DNA from: Acidimicrobiales bacterium
GTDB lineage: Bacteria; Actinomycetota; Acidimicrobiia; Acidimicrobiales; RAAP-2
Assembly (NCBI GenBank): GCA_015478655.1
Contig: JADMIJ010000011.1
Location: 1 to 64,000, forward strand
Direction: 5' to 3'
DNA: 64,000 nucleotides
Part shown: one piece after another, positions 35,083 through 44,110 of the stretch
Numbering within the stretch: the stretch's first letter is position 1
How the letters are laid out: each line of letters begins with the position of its first letter
Made by a program: the position numbers and the translations under genes
The notes under the pieces: generated by a model
Databases searched by the model: none
What the model was told of the DNA's origin: nothing
Seen by the model: the letters and a program-made list of their open reading frames with translations, nothing else

Positions 35083-36450
35083 TCAACCGCGGGTGGCGGC
35101 GGCCGACCTCAATTCGAACCCGACCAGCGTGCTGAGGCGCTGGGCGATCTCCTCGGCCACGCCGTCACCGTCGGCCTCGACCATGACCCGTACCAGCGGC
35201 TCGGTCCCACTGGGCCGCAGCAGCACCCGCCCGGCGTCACCGAGCCTGGCCTCCTCCTCGGCGACCGCCGACCACACCGCCTCGGCGCCGTCCAACAACT
35301 CGGTGTTGGGGACGGGCACGTTCACCAGTACCTGGGGGACCCGGGCCACCAACCCGTCCAACAGCTCGGCCAGCGGCTTGCCCGCCCGGGTCATCAGGTC
35401 GGCCAGGATGAGACCGGAGAGCAGCCCGTCGCCGGTGGTGGCCAGCCGTCGGAAGATGATGTGGCCGGACTGCTCGCCACCGAGGGCGAAGCCGTCCTGG
35501 TCGAGGGCCGCCAGCACGTGGCGGTCGCCGACGGCCGTCTCCTTCACCAGGATGCCCCGCTGCCCCATAGCCAGCCGGAATCCCAGGTTGGTCATGACGG
35601 TCACCACCACCGTATTGCCGGCCAACTGGCCCCGTTCGGCCAGGTCGAGCGCGAAGAGGGCGAGCAGCTCGTCGCCGTTGGCCGGCGCGCCGTTCCCGTC
35701 AACCGCCAGCAGTCGGTCGGCGTCCCCGTCGAGGGCCAGCCCCAGGTCGGCCTCGTGCTCCACCACCGCGCTGGCCAGTGTCTCGGTGGACGTCGAACCA
35801 CACCCGGCATTGATGTTGGTCCCGTCCGGGTCGCACCCGATGGCCACCACCTCGGCGCCCAGGCGCTCAAAGACACTGGCGGCCAGCTCCGACGCGGCTC
35901 CGTTGGCGCTGTCGACGACCAGCCGGATCCCGTCCAGGCGGCGGCCTTCCACCAGCGTGCCCAGGTGCTCGACATAGGACTCTCCGAGGCCCGATTCGGT
36001 GACCAGGCTGCCGACGCCGTGACCCTCGAGGCTGCGGGGGCCCTTGATCGAAGGATCGAGAATGCGCTCGAGCTCGTCCTCGATGGCCGATTCGGTGTCG
36101 GCGCCCAGCTTGGCACCGCCCGCGGCAAACAGCTTGATCCCGTTGTCGGCAAAGGGATTGTGGGAGGCGGAGATCACGATGGCCGGCGCATCCCGAGTGG
36201 CCGACAGCCAGGCCAGGGCGGGGGTGGGCAGCACCCCGACATCGACCACGCCAGCCCCCTCACTGGCGAGCCCGGCGGACAGCGCGGCCTGGAGCATGAG
36301 CCCCGATCGCCGCGTGTCCCGACCGATCAGGAACGTCTCGGCGCTGATGGTCCGGGCGATCGCCCGGCCGAGGGCCAGGACCAACTCTGGAGTCAGTTCG
36401 ACGTTGGCGACACCCCGCACGCCGTCCGTGCCGAACCTGGTTCTGACCAC
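35083..36450 (-). CDS. glmM: Phosphoglucosamine mutase
   Basis: Interconverts glucosamine-6- and -1-phosphate, the step after GlmS. The 455-residue protein has RFGTDGVRGVAN at the start, the phosphoserine loop ISASHNPF (S96), the metal loop DGDADR (about 240), the sugar loop GGEQSGH and the phosphate loop RPSGTEPLVRVM near the end. Start is a GTG, 4 nt after the rpsI stop, so it is likely read with rplM-rpsI. GlmM followed by glmS is the usual actinobacterial order. Confidence 0.98.
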   Translation of the reverse strand: MVRTRFGTDGVRGVANVELTPELVLALGRAIARTISAETFLIGRDTRRSGLMLQAALSAGLASEGAGVVDVGVLPTPALAWLSATRDAPAIVISASHNPFADNGIKLFAAGGAKLGADTESAIEDELERILDPSIKGPRSLEGHGVGSLVTESGLGESYVEHLGTLVEGRRLDGIRLVVDSANGAASELAASVFERLGAEVVAIGCDPDGTNINAGCGSTSTETLASAVVEHEADLGLALDGDADRLLAVDGNGAPANGDELLALFALDLAERGQLAGNTVVVTVMTNLGFRLAMGQRGILVKETAVGDRHVLAALDQDGFALGGEQSGHIIFRRLATTGDGLLSGLILADLMTRAGKPLAELLDGLVARVPQVLVNVPVPNTELLDGAEAVWSAVAEEEARLGDAGRVLLRPSGTEPLVRVMVEADGDGVAEEIAQRLSTLVGFELRSAAATRG

Positions 36451-36454
36451 CGGG

Positions 36455-36907
36455 TTACCGCTTGGAGTACTGGGGAGCCTTGCGAGCCTTCTTCAGGCCG
36501 TACTTCTTCGACTCCTTCTCCCGCGAGTCGCGGGTGAGGAATCCGGCTTTCTTGAGCGAGGCCCGCAGCTCGGGATCGAGCTCGCACAGCGCCCGGGCGA
36601 TGCCCAGCCGGAACGCACCCGCCTGGCCGGAGACGCCACCGCCGTCAATGGTGACATCGATGTCCCACGATTCGGTCGTCTCCGTCAGCCGCAGGGGCTC
36701 GGTGACGATCATCCGGTGGGTTGCCGACGTGAAGTAGTCCTCGAACTTCTGCGTGTTCACGGTGATCGCCCCCTGGCCGGGGCGGATCCTCACCCGGGCC
36801 ACGGCTCGCTTGCGGCGTCCGGTGGTCTGGCAGGTTGGGGCGGTGTTGGCCACAGCAGGGCTCCTCGGGATCGATTCGGTGGGTGCCTGGTCGGCGGGGG
36901 CGCTCAC
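36455..36907 (-). CDS. rpsI: 30S ribosomal protein S9
   Basis: Small-subunit protein whose C-terminal Arg reaches the P-site tRNA. The conserved domain (about 29-150) starts [14 protein letters not shown] and ends with the canonical [12 protein letters not shown]. The first 28 residues are an acidic/polar extension absent from E. coli S9. GTG start overlapping the rplM stop (GTGA). Confidence 0.98.
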   Translation of the reverse strand: MSAPADQAPTESIPRSPAVANTAPTCQTTGRRKRAVARVRIRPGQGAITVNTQKFEDYFTSATHRMIVTEPLRLTETTESWDIDVTIDGGGVSGQAGAFRLGIARALCELDPELRASLKKAGFLTRDSREKESKKYGLKKARKAPQYSKR

Positions 36908-37371
36908 GCACCGCTCCGGGCCGACGCGGTGCGGCGGGCGCCCGGGAGCTCCAGGGGTTCGGGGGACTGTGCGGCATGCGGATGATCCGCACCCCGATAG
37001 ACCTTCAGCTTGGTGGCCATCTGGCGACCCAGCCGGTTCTTCGGGAGCATCCCGGTTACTGCGTTCCGGACCACGTCATCGGCGCGGTCGATCAACAGGT
37101 GGCTGAAGCTGGTGGCCTTGAGACCGCCCGGGTAACCGCTGTGCCGGTAGGCCATCTTGGTCTCCGCCTTGGCGGAGGTCAGCACCACCTTGTCGGCGTT
37201 GACCACGATGACGTGGTCACCAATGTCTGTGTTGGGAGTGAAGGTCGGCTTGTGCTTGCCGCGCAACACCGAAGCCACTTCGGTGGCCAGACGGCCGAGC
37301 ACCAGGCCGTCGGCGTCGACGATGTGCCAGGCGCGGGTGATATCGGCGGGCTTGGGTGAGAACGTGCGCAC
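36904..37371 (-). CDS. rplM: 50S ribosomal protein L13
   Basis: Early-assembly large-subunit protein. The 155 residues start [20 protein letters not shown], with [32 protein letters not shown] and [14 protein letters not shown] start with AAGGA 7 nt upstream; the frame is open upstream but that part is unrelated. The C-terminal 12 residues beyond EPLELPG are a short Ala/Arg extension. A well-formed promoter lies about 130 nt upstream. Confidence 0.98.
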   Translation of the reverse strand: MRTFSPKPADITRAWHIVDADGLVLGRLATEVASVLRGKHKPTFTPNTDIGDHVIVVNADKVVLTSAKAETKMAYRHSGYPGGLKATSFSHLLIDRADDVVRNAVTGMLPKNRLGRQMATKLKVYRGADHPHAAQSPEPLELPGARRTASARSGA

Positions 37372-37506
37372 GGGAATTCCTTCTTCGTGAAGCTGGGTGT
37401 CGGGCACCGGCAGGTGCGGGGCGTGTGGCTGCCGCCATCCGGACGGCCTCCGAGCAGGGTTCACACCCTCCAGCAGGCTGACCAGGTCCCATCCCGGCGA
37501 CTGCCC

Positions 37507-37535
37507 AGGATAGGGCCAAAAGGGCTGATGGGCAA
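37507..37535 (-). promoter_or_regulatory. rplM-rpsI promoter
   Basis: TTGCCC (37530-37535), 17-nt spacer and TATCCT (37507-37512) on the minus strand, giving a leader of about 130 nt before rplM. The leader holds no hairpin as strong as those before rplC. Confidence 0.65.
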
Positions 37536-37561
37536 GCCAGGGCGCCCGGTCGGGCAGGGGG

Positions 37562-38083
37562 TCAGTCCCCCCAGTCCCCCCCACCGTTGTCCCAGCCTCC
37601 GCCATCGCCCCAGCCACCACCGCCGTCCCCGTCGCCCATGACCTCGCCGAGCACGCTCCCTCCGAGCAACCCGAGGAGGCCTCCGGCAGCACCCGCACCC
37701 AGCGCGGTACCCAGGCCGCCCCTCGAGTGGGTCAGGCCCTCGGCCCACGAGTGGTGGGACTCCTCAGCAGCCGGCTCTGTGACCGCAGGCGGTGCCGGCT
37801 CGGGTCCGGGATCGAAACCCAGCCGGGTACGCACCCCCCGGGTGGACTGCAGACCCTCGACGACGATGGAGCGCGCCACCTGCAGCTCCCCGACGCTCTG
37901 GGCCTTGCCGAACTGGACTTCGGCCGTTTCGTAACGCTCTCCGGCGTCGGCCAGCGCCTGCCGGTTGACCGGGTCGCCCTGGTCCTCGAGCGTGGACACG
38001 TCGTGGCTCAGCCGCTGGAGGAGCGCGTCCACGTCGGCGTGTGCGGCAAGGAATCGGTCGTCGGTGTTGTTGCGATGGCGCAT
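37562..38083 (-). CDS. Hypothetical protein with Gly-rich membrane-like segment and GDG/W tail
   Basis: Not recognised. The 173-residue product begins with a charged, probably helical domain (1-90, with DVDALLQRLSHDVSTLEDQ and SVGELQVARSIVVEGLQSTR), then a Pro/Glu linker, then a small-residue hydrophobic stretch (about 121-146, LGTALGAGAAGGLLGLLGGS) and an acidic tail of Gly, Asp and Trp. The layout recalls small secretion- or vesicle-linked 'GLLGG' proteins, but no function can be read. ATG with AGGA about 9 nt upstream. It lies between truA (92 nt) and the rplM promoter. Confidence 0.7.
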   Translation of the reverse strand: MRHRNNTDDRFLAAHADVDALLQRLSHDVSTLEDQGDPVNRQALADAGERYETAEVQFGKAQSVGELQVARSIVVEGLQSTRGVRTRLGFDPGPEPAPPAVTEPAAEESHHSWAEGLTHSRGGLGTALGAGAAGGLLGLLGGSVLGEVMGDGDGGGGWGDGGGWDNGGGDWGD

Positions 38084-38143
38084 GGTGACCAGTCCTGGTT
38101 GTCAGAGGGTAGGCACAGCGTAACGGCACCGGGTCCGGCTGGT

Positions 38144-38159
38144 GGCGCGGGACCGCGCC
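38144..38159 (-). terminator. Hairpin after truA
   Basis: GGCGCGG-GA-CCGCGCC, a very stable GC stem 16 nt past the truA stop. Likely ends the long ribosomal-protein transcript. No U-run. Confidence 0.45.
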
Positions 38160-38175
38160 GCCTTGAACGGGCCGG

Positions 38176-39060
38176 TCACGACCCGTAACGGACGGCCGTC
38201 AGGGTCAGGCCATGGGGAGGAGCCGGCTGGGAGGCCTGCTGACGATCGGCCGAGCGCAGGATCCACATGATGTCCGACGCACGCTTCTTCCCGCGGCCGA
38301 CGTCGACCAGGGTGCCGACCAGCGAGCGCACCATCTGGTGGCAGAAGGCGTTGGCCTCGATCTCGAAGGCGAGGAGGCGCCCCACTGCCGGGACCAGGGC
38401 GGGGGTCGACCCCGGCGACGGAGGGGCGAGCCGACGGGTCCCGGGTTCCACGCCCTCCGATGCGCTCAGCTCACTCCAACGGGCGTCGATCACCCGGCGA
38501 CGGATGGGGTCGTCCGGCGCGGTGCCCGGCATCCGCCGGCAGAAGGCCCGGAAGTCGTGTTGGCCGAGGAGGGCGTCGGCCGCGGCCACCATCGAGCGCA
38601 GATCGAGGGGGTCAGCCACATGCCAGGCCACCCCGGAGAGCAAGGGGTCGCCCACCGGGGCGTTCACCACCAGGTAGCGGTAGCGCCGGGCGGTGGCCGA
38701 GTGACGGGCGTCGAAGCCCACCGGCGCCACCTCGACCTGGCGGACAACGACGGCCGGACCCAGTTGGCTGTTGCACGACCTGACCACTCCGGCAGGGTCG
38801 AGTGAGGCGGCGGTCTCGGTCGGGAGGTCGAAGTGGACCACCTGGTCGAGGGCATGGACCCCGGCGTCAGTGCGCCCGGCGCAGGTCAGGGACACGGTGG
38901 TGCGGAGTGCGCGTCCGAGTGCCTCGGTGAGCGCTCCGGCGACCGTCGGCTGTCCGTCCTGGGCGGCAAACCCGCGGAAGCCCGAGCCGTCGTAGGCGAC
39001 CTTCATTCGCCAGCGGACGGAGTCGGCTCCCGACCCCCCGGATCGGGGGGCCGGGCTCAC
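38176..39060 (-). CDS. truA: tRNA pseudouridine synthase A
   Basis: Makes pseudouridine at tRNA positions 38-40. The 294-residue protein has [15 protein letters not shown] (20-34), the catalytic Asp65 in [26 protein letters not shown] and [18 protein letters not shown] near the C-terminus. An insertion of about 25 residues (around 200-225, Pro/Ser/Glu-rich) separates the last two strands. GTG start overlaps the rplQ stop (GTGA); truA after rplQ is the common bacterial order. Confidence 0.96.
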   Translation of the reverse strand: MSPAPRSGGSGADSVRWRMKVAYDGSGFRGFAAQDGQPTVAGALTEALGRALRTTVSLTCAGRTDAGVHALDQVVHFDLPTETAASLDPAGVVRSCNSQLGPAVVVRQVEVAPVGFDARHSATARRYRYLVVNAPVGDPLLSGVAWHVADPLDLRSMVAAADALLGQHDFRAFCRRMPGTAPDDPIRRRVIDARWSELSASEGVEPGTRRLAPPSPGSTPALVPAVGRLLAFEIEANAFCHQMVRSLVGTLVDVGRGKKRASDIMWILRSADRQQASQPAPPHGLTLTAVRYGS

Positions 39061-39410
39061 ACCAATTCGATGCGGGCCATCGGCGCGTTGTCGCCCAGCC
39101 GATTGCCCAGCTTCAGGATCCGGGTGTAGCCGCCCTGGCGCTCGGCGTATCGGGGGCCGATCTCCGCAAAGAGCTTCTGGGCCATGTCCTTGTCCCGGAT
39201 GAACGCCACCACGTTGCGCTGGCGGGCCACGCCGCCCTTGGCGGCCGCGGTGATGACCTTCTCGGCCACCGGGCGGAGGGCCTTGGCCTTGGCTTCCGTG
39301 GTCACCAGGTACTCAGCGGCGATGAGCGAGGCCACCAGGTTCCCCATCATGGCCTTCTGGTGGGCCGCACTGCCCCCGAGGCGACGACCTTTCTTCGGAG
39401 TGCCGAGCAT
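39057..39410 (-). CDS. rplQ: 50S ribosomal protein L17
   Basis: Large-subunit protein near the exit tunnel. The 117 residues have the family start [35 protein letters not shown] and the ending [23 protein letters not shown]. Last gene of the alpha operon, 9 nt after rpoA. Confidence 0.99.
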   Translation of the reverse strand: MLGTPKKGRRLGGSAAHQKAMMGNLVASLIAAEYLVTTEAKAKALRPVAEKVITAAAKGGVARQRNVVAFIRDKDMAQKLFAEIGPRYAERQGGYTRILKLGNRLGDNAPMARIELV

Positions 39411-39419
39411 GGGGTGGCC

Positions 39420-40358
39420 TCAGTCCTTGACCCGCAGGGACAAGCCCCGCTCGTCGAGCTTCTGGAGGACCTCATCGAGCGACTTCTGCCCGAAGTTGGT
39501 GATGTTGAGCAGGTCGTCGAGGGTCCGGTCGACCAACTCGCCAATGGTGTTGATCTGCGCCCGCTTGAGGCAATTGCGAGGGCGCTCCGTGAGGTCGAGG
39601 TCCTCGATGCGGAGGTCCAGGTCCGGGGAACCGGTGCCCACGGTGCCCACCTCGCCGAGCTCGAGGCCCATCGGCTCGTCCTCCAGGTCGGCGACCAGGC
39701 CGACCAGGGTCCGGAGCGTGTCTCCGGCCGAGGCCAGGGCCTCGCGGGGGGTCAGCGATCCGTCCGTCTCGATCTCGAGCACCAGTCGGTCGAAGTCGGT
39801 GGACTGCTCCACCCGGACCGGCTCCACCGTGAACGCCACCCTGCGCACGGGGGAGAAGATGGCGTCGACCGGGATCACCCCGATGATGGTGGAGCGCTTG
39901 TTCTTGTCGGCGGACAGATAGCCCCGGCCACGCTCGACGGTGAGATCGACCGCCAGTCGGCCCTTGCCGTTGAGGGAGGCGATGTGCTGGGTGGGGCTGA
40001 GGACCTCGACGTCGGCGGTGACCTGCAGGTCGCCCGCGGTGGCATCCCCGGGGCCGCGCTTGTCGAGTCGGATGGTCACCGGCTCGTCGCTGTGCACCCG
40101 GAACAGGAGGTCGTTGAGGTTGAGGATGAGATCGGTCACGTCCTCCTTCACGCCCGGCAGGGTGGTGAACTCGTGGAGGGCGTCGTCAAATCGCACCTGG
40201 GTGATGGAGGCGCCCGGTATGGAGGACAACAAGGTGCGGCGCAGGGAGTTGCCCAGCGTGTGTCCGAAGCCCGGGTCGAGAGGCCCGACCGCGAACTTCT
40301 GGCGGTTGTTCTCTTCTTCACCGATGGATTCGACGGTGGGTCGTTGGATGATGAGCAT
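39420..40358 (-). CDS. rpoA: RNA polymerase subunit alpha
   Basis: Scaffold of the RNA polymerase core. The 312 residues contain the N-terminal dimerisation domain (NRQKFAVGPLDPGFGHTLGNSLRRTLLSSIPG) and the C-terminal DNA-binding domain (about 245-310: LTERPRNCLKRAQINTIGELV), joined by an acidic linker. ATG with GAGGAG about 11 nt upstream. A 119-nt gap from rpsD contains no gene. Confidence 0.99.
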   Translation of the reverse strand: MLIIQRPTVESIGEEENNRQKFAVGPLDPGFGHTLGNSLRRTLLSSIPGASITQVRFDDALHEFTTLPGVKEDVTDLILNLNDLLFRVHSDEPVTIRLDKRGPGDATAGDLQVTADVEVLSPTQHIASLNGKGRLAVDLTVERGRGYLSADKNKRSTIIGVIPVDAIFSPVRRVAFTVEPVRVEQSTDFDRLVLEIETDGSLTPREALASAGDTLRTLVGLVADLEDEPMGLELGEVGTVGTGSPDLDLRIEDLDLTERPRNCLKRAQINTIGELVDRTLDDLLNITNFGQKSLDEVLQKLDERGLSLRVKD

Positions 40359-40477
40359 GCTGATCGTGGCTCCTCGGCAGTCTGATGCGCAGGGTGGTAG
40401 TGGGTGGTCGGGGGTCTGGGTCGGTGGGGTCTAGGTGGTCGGAGAGGCGGCAGCCCGGCGGTCGGCCAGACGTTCGG

Positions 40478-41125
40478 CTACTTGGAGTAGAGCTCCACGA
40501 TGAGCTGCTCTTGGACCGGCTCGTCGATGTGCTCACGCAAGGGGAGGGCGAAGACCCTCACCTCGAAGCGGTCACCGACGGTCTCCAGCCAGGGCGGCAG
40601 CTGCCGGTCGAGGGTGTCCATGTTGCGGCGCACGTGGAACAACTCCCGGGAGGAGGGCTTGAGGGCGACCACGTCGCCCTGGCGCACCCGGTAGCTCGGG
40701 ATGGTCACCCGCTTGCCGTTGACCAGCACGTGGCCGTGGCGGACGAACTGGCGCGCCTGGGAGCGGCTGGCTCCCCATCCGGCGCGGAAGGCCACGTTGT
40801 CGAGGCGCTGCTCCAGCATCCGTAGCAGGTTCTCGCCGGTGATCCCGGGGGCCCGGCTGGCCTCCACGTAGAGGTTGTGGAATTGCCGCTCCAGCAGGCC
40901 GTAGATCCGCCGGGCCTTCTGCTTCTCACGCAGCTGGCCCAGGTATTCGGATCCCTGGCGCATCCGGTCGCGGCCGTGCTCGCCCGGCGGGTAGGCCCGG
41001 CTGTGCCGGTCGGTGACCGCCTCGGAAACAGGGCACTTCATCGAATAGCAGCGCTCGCCCTTCAAGAAGAGCTTGGTGCGCTCCCGGCGGCAGAGCCGAC
41101 AGACCGGTCCGGTGTAACGAGCCAT
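40478..41125 (-). CDS. rpsD: 30S ribosomal protein S4 (zinc form)
   Basis: Primary 16S rRNA-binding protein at the mRNA entry. The 215-residue product keeps all four zinc cysteines (C9, C12, C26, C31), so it is the C+ form. The S4 RNA-binding domain is FRAGWGASRSQARQFVRHGH. It lies in the standard alpha-operon order between rpsK and rpoA. Confidence 0.99.
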   Translation of the reverse strand: MARYTGPVCRLCRRERTKLFLKGERCYSMKCPVSEAVTDRHSRAYPPGEHGRDRMRQGSEYLGQLREKQKARRIYGLLERQFHNLYVEASRAPGITGENLLRMLEQRLDNVAFRAGWGASRSQARQFVRHGHVLVNGKRVTIPSYRVRQGDVVALKPSSRELFHVRRNMDTLDRQLPPWLETVGDRFEVRVFALPLREHIDEPVQEQLIVELYSK

Positions 41126-41154
41126 AGGTGAACCTTTCGTCCCTTCGTCCGGCC

Positions 41155-41559
41155 CTAGACCCGGCGCCGCTTCTTGGGGCGGCAGCCATTGTGGGGAATA
41201 GGGGTCACGTCCTTGATGCCGGCCACCTCGATGCCGGCGGCGGCCAACGAACGGATGGCGGTCTCACGACCCGAACCGGGTCCCCGGACCAGCACGTCGA
41301 CACGGCGCACGCCGTGCTCCATGGCCTTCTTGGCGCACTGCTCGGCAGCCAGCTGGGCGGCGAAGGGGGTGGACTTCCGCGATCCCTTGAACCCGACGTT
41401 TCCGGCGGAGGCCCAGGCCAGCACGTTGCCTTCCGGGTCGGCGATGGAGACGATGGTGTTGTTGAACGAGCTCTTGATGTGGGCAACGCCGAACGTGATG
41501 TTCTTTCGCTCGCGTTTGCGGGGGCGCCGGGTGGTGGCCGGCTTGGTCGTCTTGGCCAT
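41155..41559 (-). CDS. rpsK: 30S ribosomal protein S11
   Basis: Platform protein of the small subunit. From [12 protein letters not shown] the product is 134 residues, with [38 protein letters not shown] and the C-terminal [21 protein letters not shown] overlaps the rpsM stop (TAATG); the open frame upstream is an rpsM shadow. Confidence 0.99.
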   Translation of the reverse strand: MAKTTKPATTRRPRKRERKNITFGVAHIKSSFNNTIVSIADPEGNVLAWASAGNVGFKGSRKSTPFAAQLAAEQCAKKAMEHGVRRVDVLVRGPGSGRETAIRSLAAAGIEVAGIKDVTPIPHNGCRPKKRRRV

Positions 41560-41936
41560 TACTTGCGGACCTTCTTCTTTCCGGCAACCGTCTTCTTCGG
41601 TCCCTTGCGGGTGCGTGCGTTGGTGTGGGTGCGCTGGCCGTGGACCGGGAGGCCCTTGCGGTGGCGGATGCCCTGGTAGCAACCGATCTCCATCTTGCGC
41701 TTGATGTCCTGGGACACGTCGCGTCGCAGATCGCCCTCGACCTGGAGGTTGGCATCGATGTAGTTGCGGAGCCGGGTCACCTCCTCGTCGGTGAGGTCGC
41801 GCACCCGCGTGTCCCGACTGGTGTCGGTGGCGGCGCAGATCTGCTGCGAGGTGGTCCGGCCGATGCCGAAGATATAGGTGAGCGCGATCTCCAACCGCTT
41901 CTCACGGGGGATGTCCACGCCTGAAATGCGGGCCAC
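41559..41936 (-). CDS. rpsM: 30S ribosomal protein S13
   Basis: Small-subunit head protein bridging to L5. The 125 residues run from [20 protein letters not shown] to a basic C-terminus with [23 protein letters not shown] start with GAAGGAAG about 6 nt upstream. Confidence 0.99.
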   Translation of the reverse strand: MARISGVDIPREKRLEIALTYIFGIGRTTSQQICAATDTSRDTRVRDLTDEEVTRLRNYIDANLQVEGDLRRDVSQDIKRKMEIGCYQGIRHRKGLPVHGQRTHTNARTRKGPKKTVAGKKKVRK

Positions 41937-41973
41937 GTGTTCTTCCTTCTCTCTTACGCCTGATCCGCGACCG

Positions 41974-42087
41974 TCAACCCTGCCGCTGCTTGTGGCGCGG
42001 GTTCTCGCAGATGACCATGACCCGCCGGTGCCGGCGGATCACCTTGCACTTCTCACACATCGGCTTGACGCTGGGTCGAACCTTCAC
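41974..42087 (-). CDS. rpmJ: 50S ribosomal protein L36
   Basis: A 37-residue zinc-binding protein: [20 protein letters not shown] with C11, C14, C27 and H32 as ligands. GTG start with AAGGA 7 nt upstream; a longer frame upstream lacks conservation. Being the zinc form, it may have a zinc-free paralogue elsewhere. Confidence 0.97.
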   Translation of the reverse strand: MKVRPSVKPMCEKCKVIRRHRRVMVICENPRHKQRQG

Positions 42088-42236
42088 GTTGTCGTCCTTG
42101 TCTCGTACTCTCGCATCGCTTCCGTTGGTCCCCGCCCTGGCTTCTCCGACCTGCACGGGGTGCGGCGACCCCCGCGCTCCTTGTCGGCTAGGGGCTCGTC
42201 CGACCAGAAGCCGTGATCCGGAACCGCCCGTCCGGA

Positions 42237-42461
42237 CTATTTGTAACGGTAGGTGATCCGCCCTCGGGCCAGGTCATAGGGCGTGATCTCCACCTGCACC
42301 TTGTCCCCGGGGAGGATGCGGATGCGGTGCATCCGCATCTTTCCGGAACTGTGAGCCAGTACTTTGTGTCCGTTCTCGAGCTCTACGCGAAACATGGCAT
42401 TCGGTAGGGGCTCAACGACCGTGCCCTCCAGCACGATGGCATCTTCCTTGGGCTTGGGCAG
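42237..42461 (-). CDS. infA: Translation initiation factor IF-1, with a CTG start
   Basis: Binds the ribosomal A site during initiation. The 74-residue OB-fold product ([19 protein letters not shown] to [11 protein letters not shown]) matches IF-1 over its full length only if translation begins at the CTG at 42459-42461: its codon aligns with the family's initiator Met, and a GAGGAG ribosome-binding site lies exactly 6 nt upstream. No ATG, GTG or TTG is near; the closest upstream ATG (about 42582) would add some 40 unrelated residues. An ATT two codons upstream is too close to the ribosome-binding site. The gap of 149 nt to rpmJ holds no feature. Confidence 0.93.
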   Translation of the reverse strand: MPKPKEDAIVLEGTVVEPLPNAMFRVELENGHKVLAHSSGKMRMHRIRILPGDKVQVEITPYDLARGRITYRYK

Positions 42462-42467
42462 GTGAAT

Positions 42468-42473
42468 CTCCTC
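42468..42473 (-). promoter_or_regulatory. Ribosome-binding site that fixes the infA CTG start
   Basis: GAGGAG on the minus strand, spaced 6 nt from the CTG. It is the only strong Shine-Dalgarno sequence near the conserved N-terminus. Confidence 0.75.
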
Positions 42474-42632
42474 GATATTCTGTCGTTCTCGTCCGCTCGA
42501 CCCGGGGGCCGGCGTGCGCCACGGGCGACGAGGTCGTCGACCGTCCGCACCGCAGTCGGGGGCACACCTACGGAGCGCCTCCATGAGCGGGATCGGCACA
42601 GCCACCACACAACCGTGGCCAGCCGAACGACC

Positions 42633-42661
42633 AGTGTAGCCCCTCGGCGCCAAATTGCCAG
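42633..42661 (-). promoter_or_regulatory. infA promoter
   Basis: CTGGCA (42656-42661), 17-nt spacer, TACACT (42633-42638) on the minus strand in the 231-nt gap after map. It implies a leader of about 165 nt and would drive infA and the alpha operon. I see no gene or strong hairpin in the leader. Confidence 0.55.
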
Positions 42662-42692
42662 TTCGACCGGCAGATCGCCCGCAACGGCGGGC

Positions 42693-43436
42693 TCAGAGGA
42701 CGGTGAACACCACCGGGCCGTCATCGGTCACGGCGATGGTGTGCTCGAAGTGGGCGGAAAGCCGCCCGTCGGCGGTGACCACGCTCCAGCCGTCGTCGAG
42801 CTGGACCGTTGCCGCCGTCCCCGCGTTGATCATCGGCTCGACGGCGAAGACCATCCCCGACTTGAGGGTGGGACCCGGGGACCCAGGCCAGTAGTTGGGC
42901 ACCTGGGGCTCCTCGTGCATGGCGGTGCCGATGGCGTGCCCGACGTACTCGCGGACCACCGAGAACCCGGCCGCCTCGGCCACCTCCTGGACGGCCCGCC
43001 CCACCTCGTGCAGGCGATTGCCCGGCCGCAACTGGTCGATGCCCGCCATCAGGCTCCGCTCGGTGACCTCCATGAGCCTGGTCGCCTCGGCGGACACCTC
43101 GCCCACCCCCATCGTGTAGGCGGCGTCTCCGTGGTAGCCCTCGATGATGGCTCCGCAGTCGACCGAGATGATGTCCCCCTCGTCGAGGATCACCGTGGGG
43201 GAGGGGATGCCGTGGACGATCATCGAGTTGGGCGAGGTGCAGACCACCGCCGGGAATCCGTGGTAGTTGAGGAAGTTCGAGCCGGCGCCGCGTCGGTCGA
43301 GCACGTCTCTGGCCACCTGGTCGATGTCCGCGGTGGAGATGCCCGGCCGGATGGCGGCCCGGGTGGCCTCGTGTATCTCCGCCACCACCCTCCCGGCCCT
43401 GCGCATCTTGGCCAGCTCGTCGGCATTGCGCCGCAT
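42693..43436 (-). CDS. map: Methionine aminopeptidase, type I
   Basis: Removes the initiator methionine from nascent proteins. The 247-residue pita-bread fold has the metal ligands in VDCGAIIEGYHGDAAYTMGVG (two Asp), the His in GHAIGTAMHEEPQVPNY, and the two Glu in FAVEPMINAG and HFEHTIAV. ATG overlaps the adk stop (TGATG). Follows the classical secY-adk-map order. Confidence 0.98.
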   Translation of the reverse strand: MRRNADELAKMRRAGRVVAEIHEATRAAIRPGISTADIDQVARDVLDRRGAGSNFLNYHGFPAVVCTSPNSMIVHGIPSPTVILDEGDIISVDCGAIIEGYHGDAAYTMGVGEVSAEATRLMEVTERSLMAGIDQLRPGNRLHEVGRAVQEVAEAAGFSVVREYVGHAIGTAMHEEPQVPNYWPGSPGPTLKSGMVFAVEPMINAGTAATVQLDDGWSVVTADGRLSAHFEHTIAVTDDGPVVFTVL

Positions 43437-44110
43437 CAGAACCCGCTCCCCTTCTGGCGCTGTTCTTCGATGACCTTGACCATCCGGCGGGTGACGGCGT
43501 CGGGCGATCCGGTGCCGGGGACGGACTCGAGTTGGCCCCGGGCCCGGTACCAGTCGATGAGGGGGGCGGTCTGGCGCTCGTAGAGCTGCAGACGACGCTC
43601 GATGGCCTCTTCGGTGTCGTCCTCACGCTGCACCACCTCGCCACCACACACATCGCAGGTCCAATTGATCAGTGGGGGCGACGAGAGCGAGTAGTTGGCT
43701 CCGCAGTCGACGCACACCCGGCGGGCGGCCAGACGGCGGAGTACCTGGGTGGTGTGGATCTCGATGTCGATGGCCAGGTCGAGGTCGTACGGGGCCAGGA
43801 TGGCGGCCAGACCCTCGGCCTGGGTCACCGTGCGCGGGCAGCCGTCCAGCACGAAACCCCGGGCCCGGACGTCGCTCTCCCCGAGCCGCTCGGCCACCAT
43901 CTCCATGATCAGGTCGTCCCCGAGCAGCTCTCCACCGTCCATCTGGTCCTTGGCCTTGAGGCCCATGGGCGTCCCCTGCTTGACCGCGGCGCGCAACATG
44001 TCCCCCGTCGACACGTGCGGCACGACATAGTGGTGCGAGAGTCGCACACACTGCGTCCCCTTGCCTGCCCCCTGTTTGCCGAGGACAACGAGCCTGGCTC
44101 CGGGTACCAC
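43436..44110 (-). CDS. adk: Adenylate kinase (zinc-lid form)
   Basis: Balances AMP, ADP and ATP. The 224 residues include the P-loop GKQGAGKGT (11-19), STGDMLR, VLDGCPRTVTQAEG and a long LID with four cysteines (C133, C136, C152, C155) that should bind zinc. The start is a GTG abutting the secY stop (TAG then GTG) with no spacer. Many actinobacteria have the shorter, LID-lacking enzyme, so the long zinc form is a small lineage mark. Confidence 0.97.
   Translation of the reverse strand: MVPGARLVVLGKQGAGKGTQCVRLSHHYVVPHVSTGDMLRAAVKQGTPMGLKAKDQMDGGELLGDDLIMEMVAERLGESDVRARGFVLDGCPRTVTQAEGLAAILAPYDLDLAIDIEIHTTQVLRRLAARRVCVDCGANYSLSSPPLINWTCDVCGGEVVQREDDTEEAIERRLQLYERQTAPLIDWYRARGQLESVPGTGSPDAVTRRMVKVIEEQRQKGSGF

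Noticed and set aside
34579-36537. A 652-codon plus-strand open frame opposite glmS and glmM
   Set aside because: Antisense shadow spanning two well-identified genes; no conserved motif, no ribosome-binding site.
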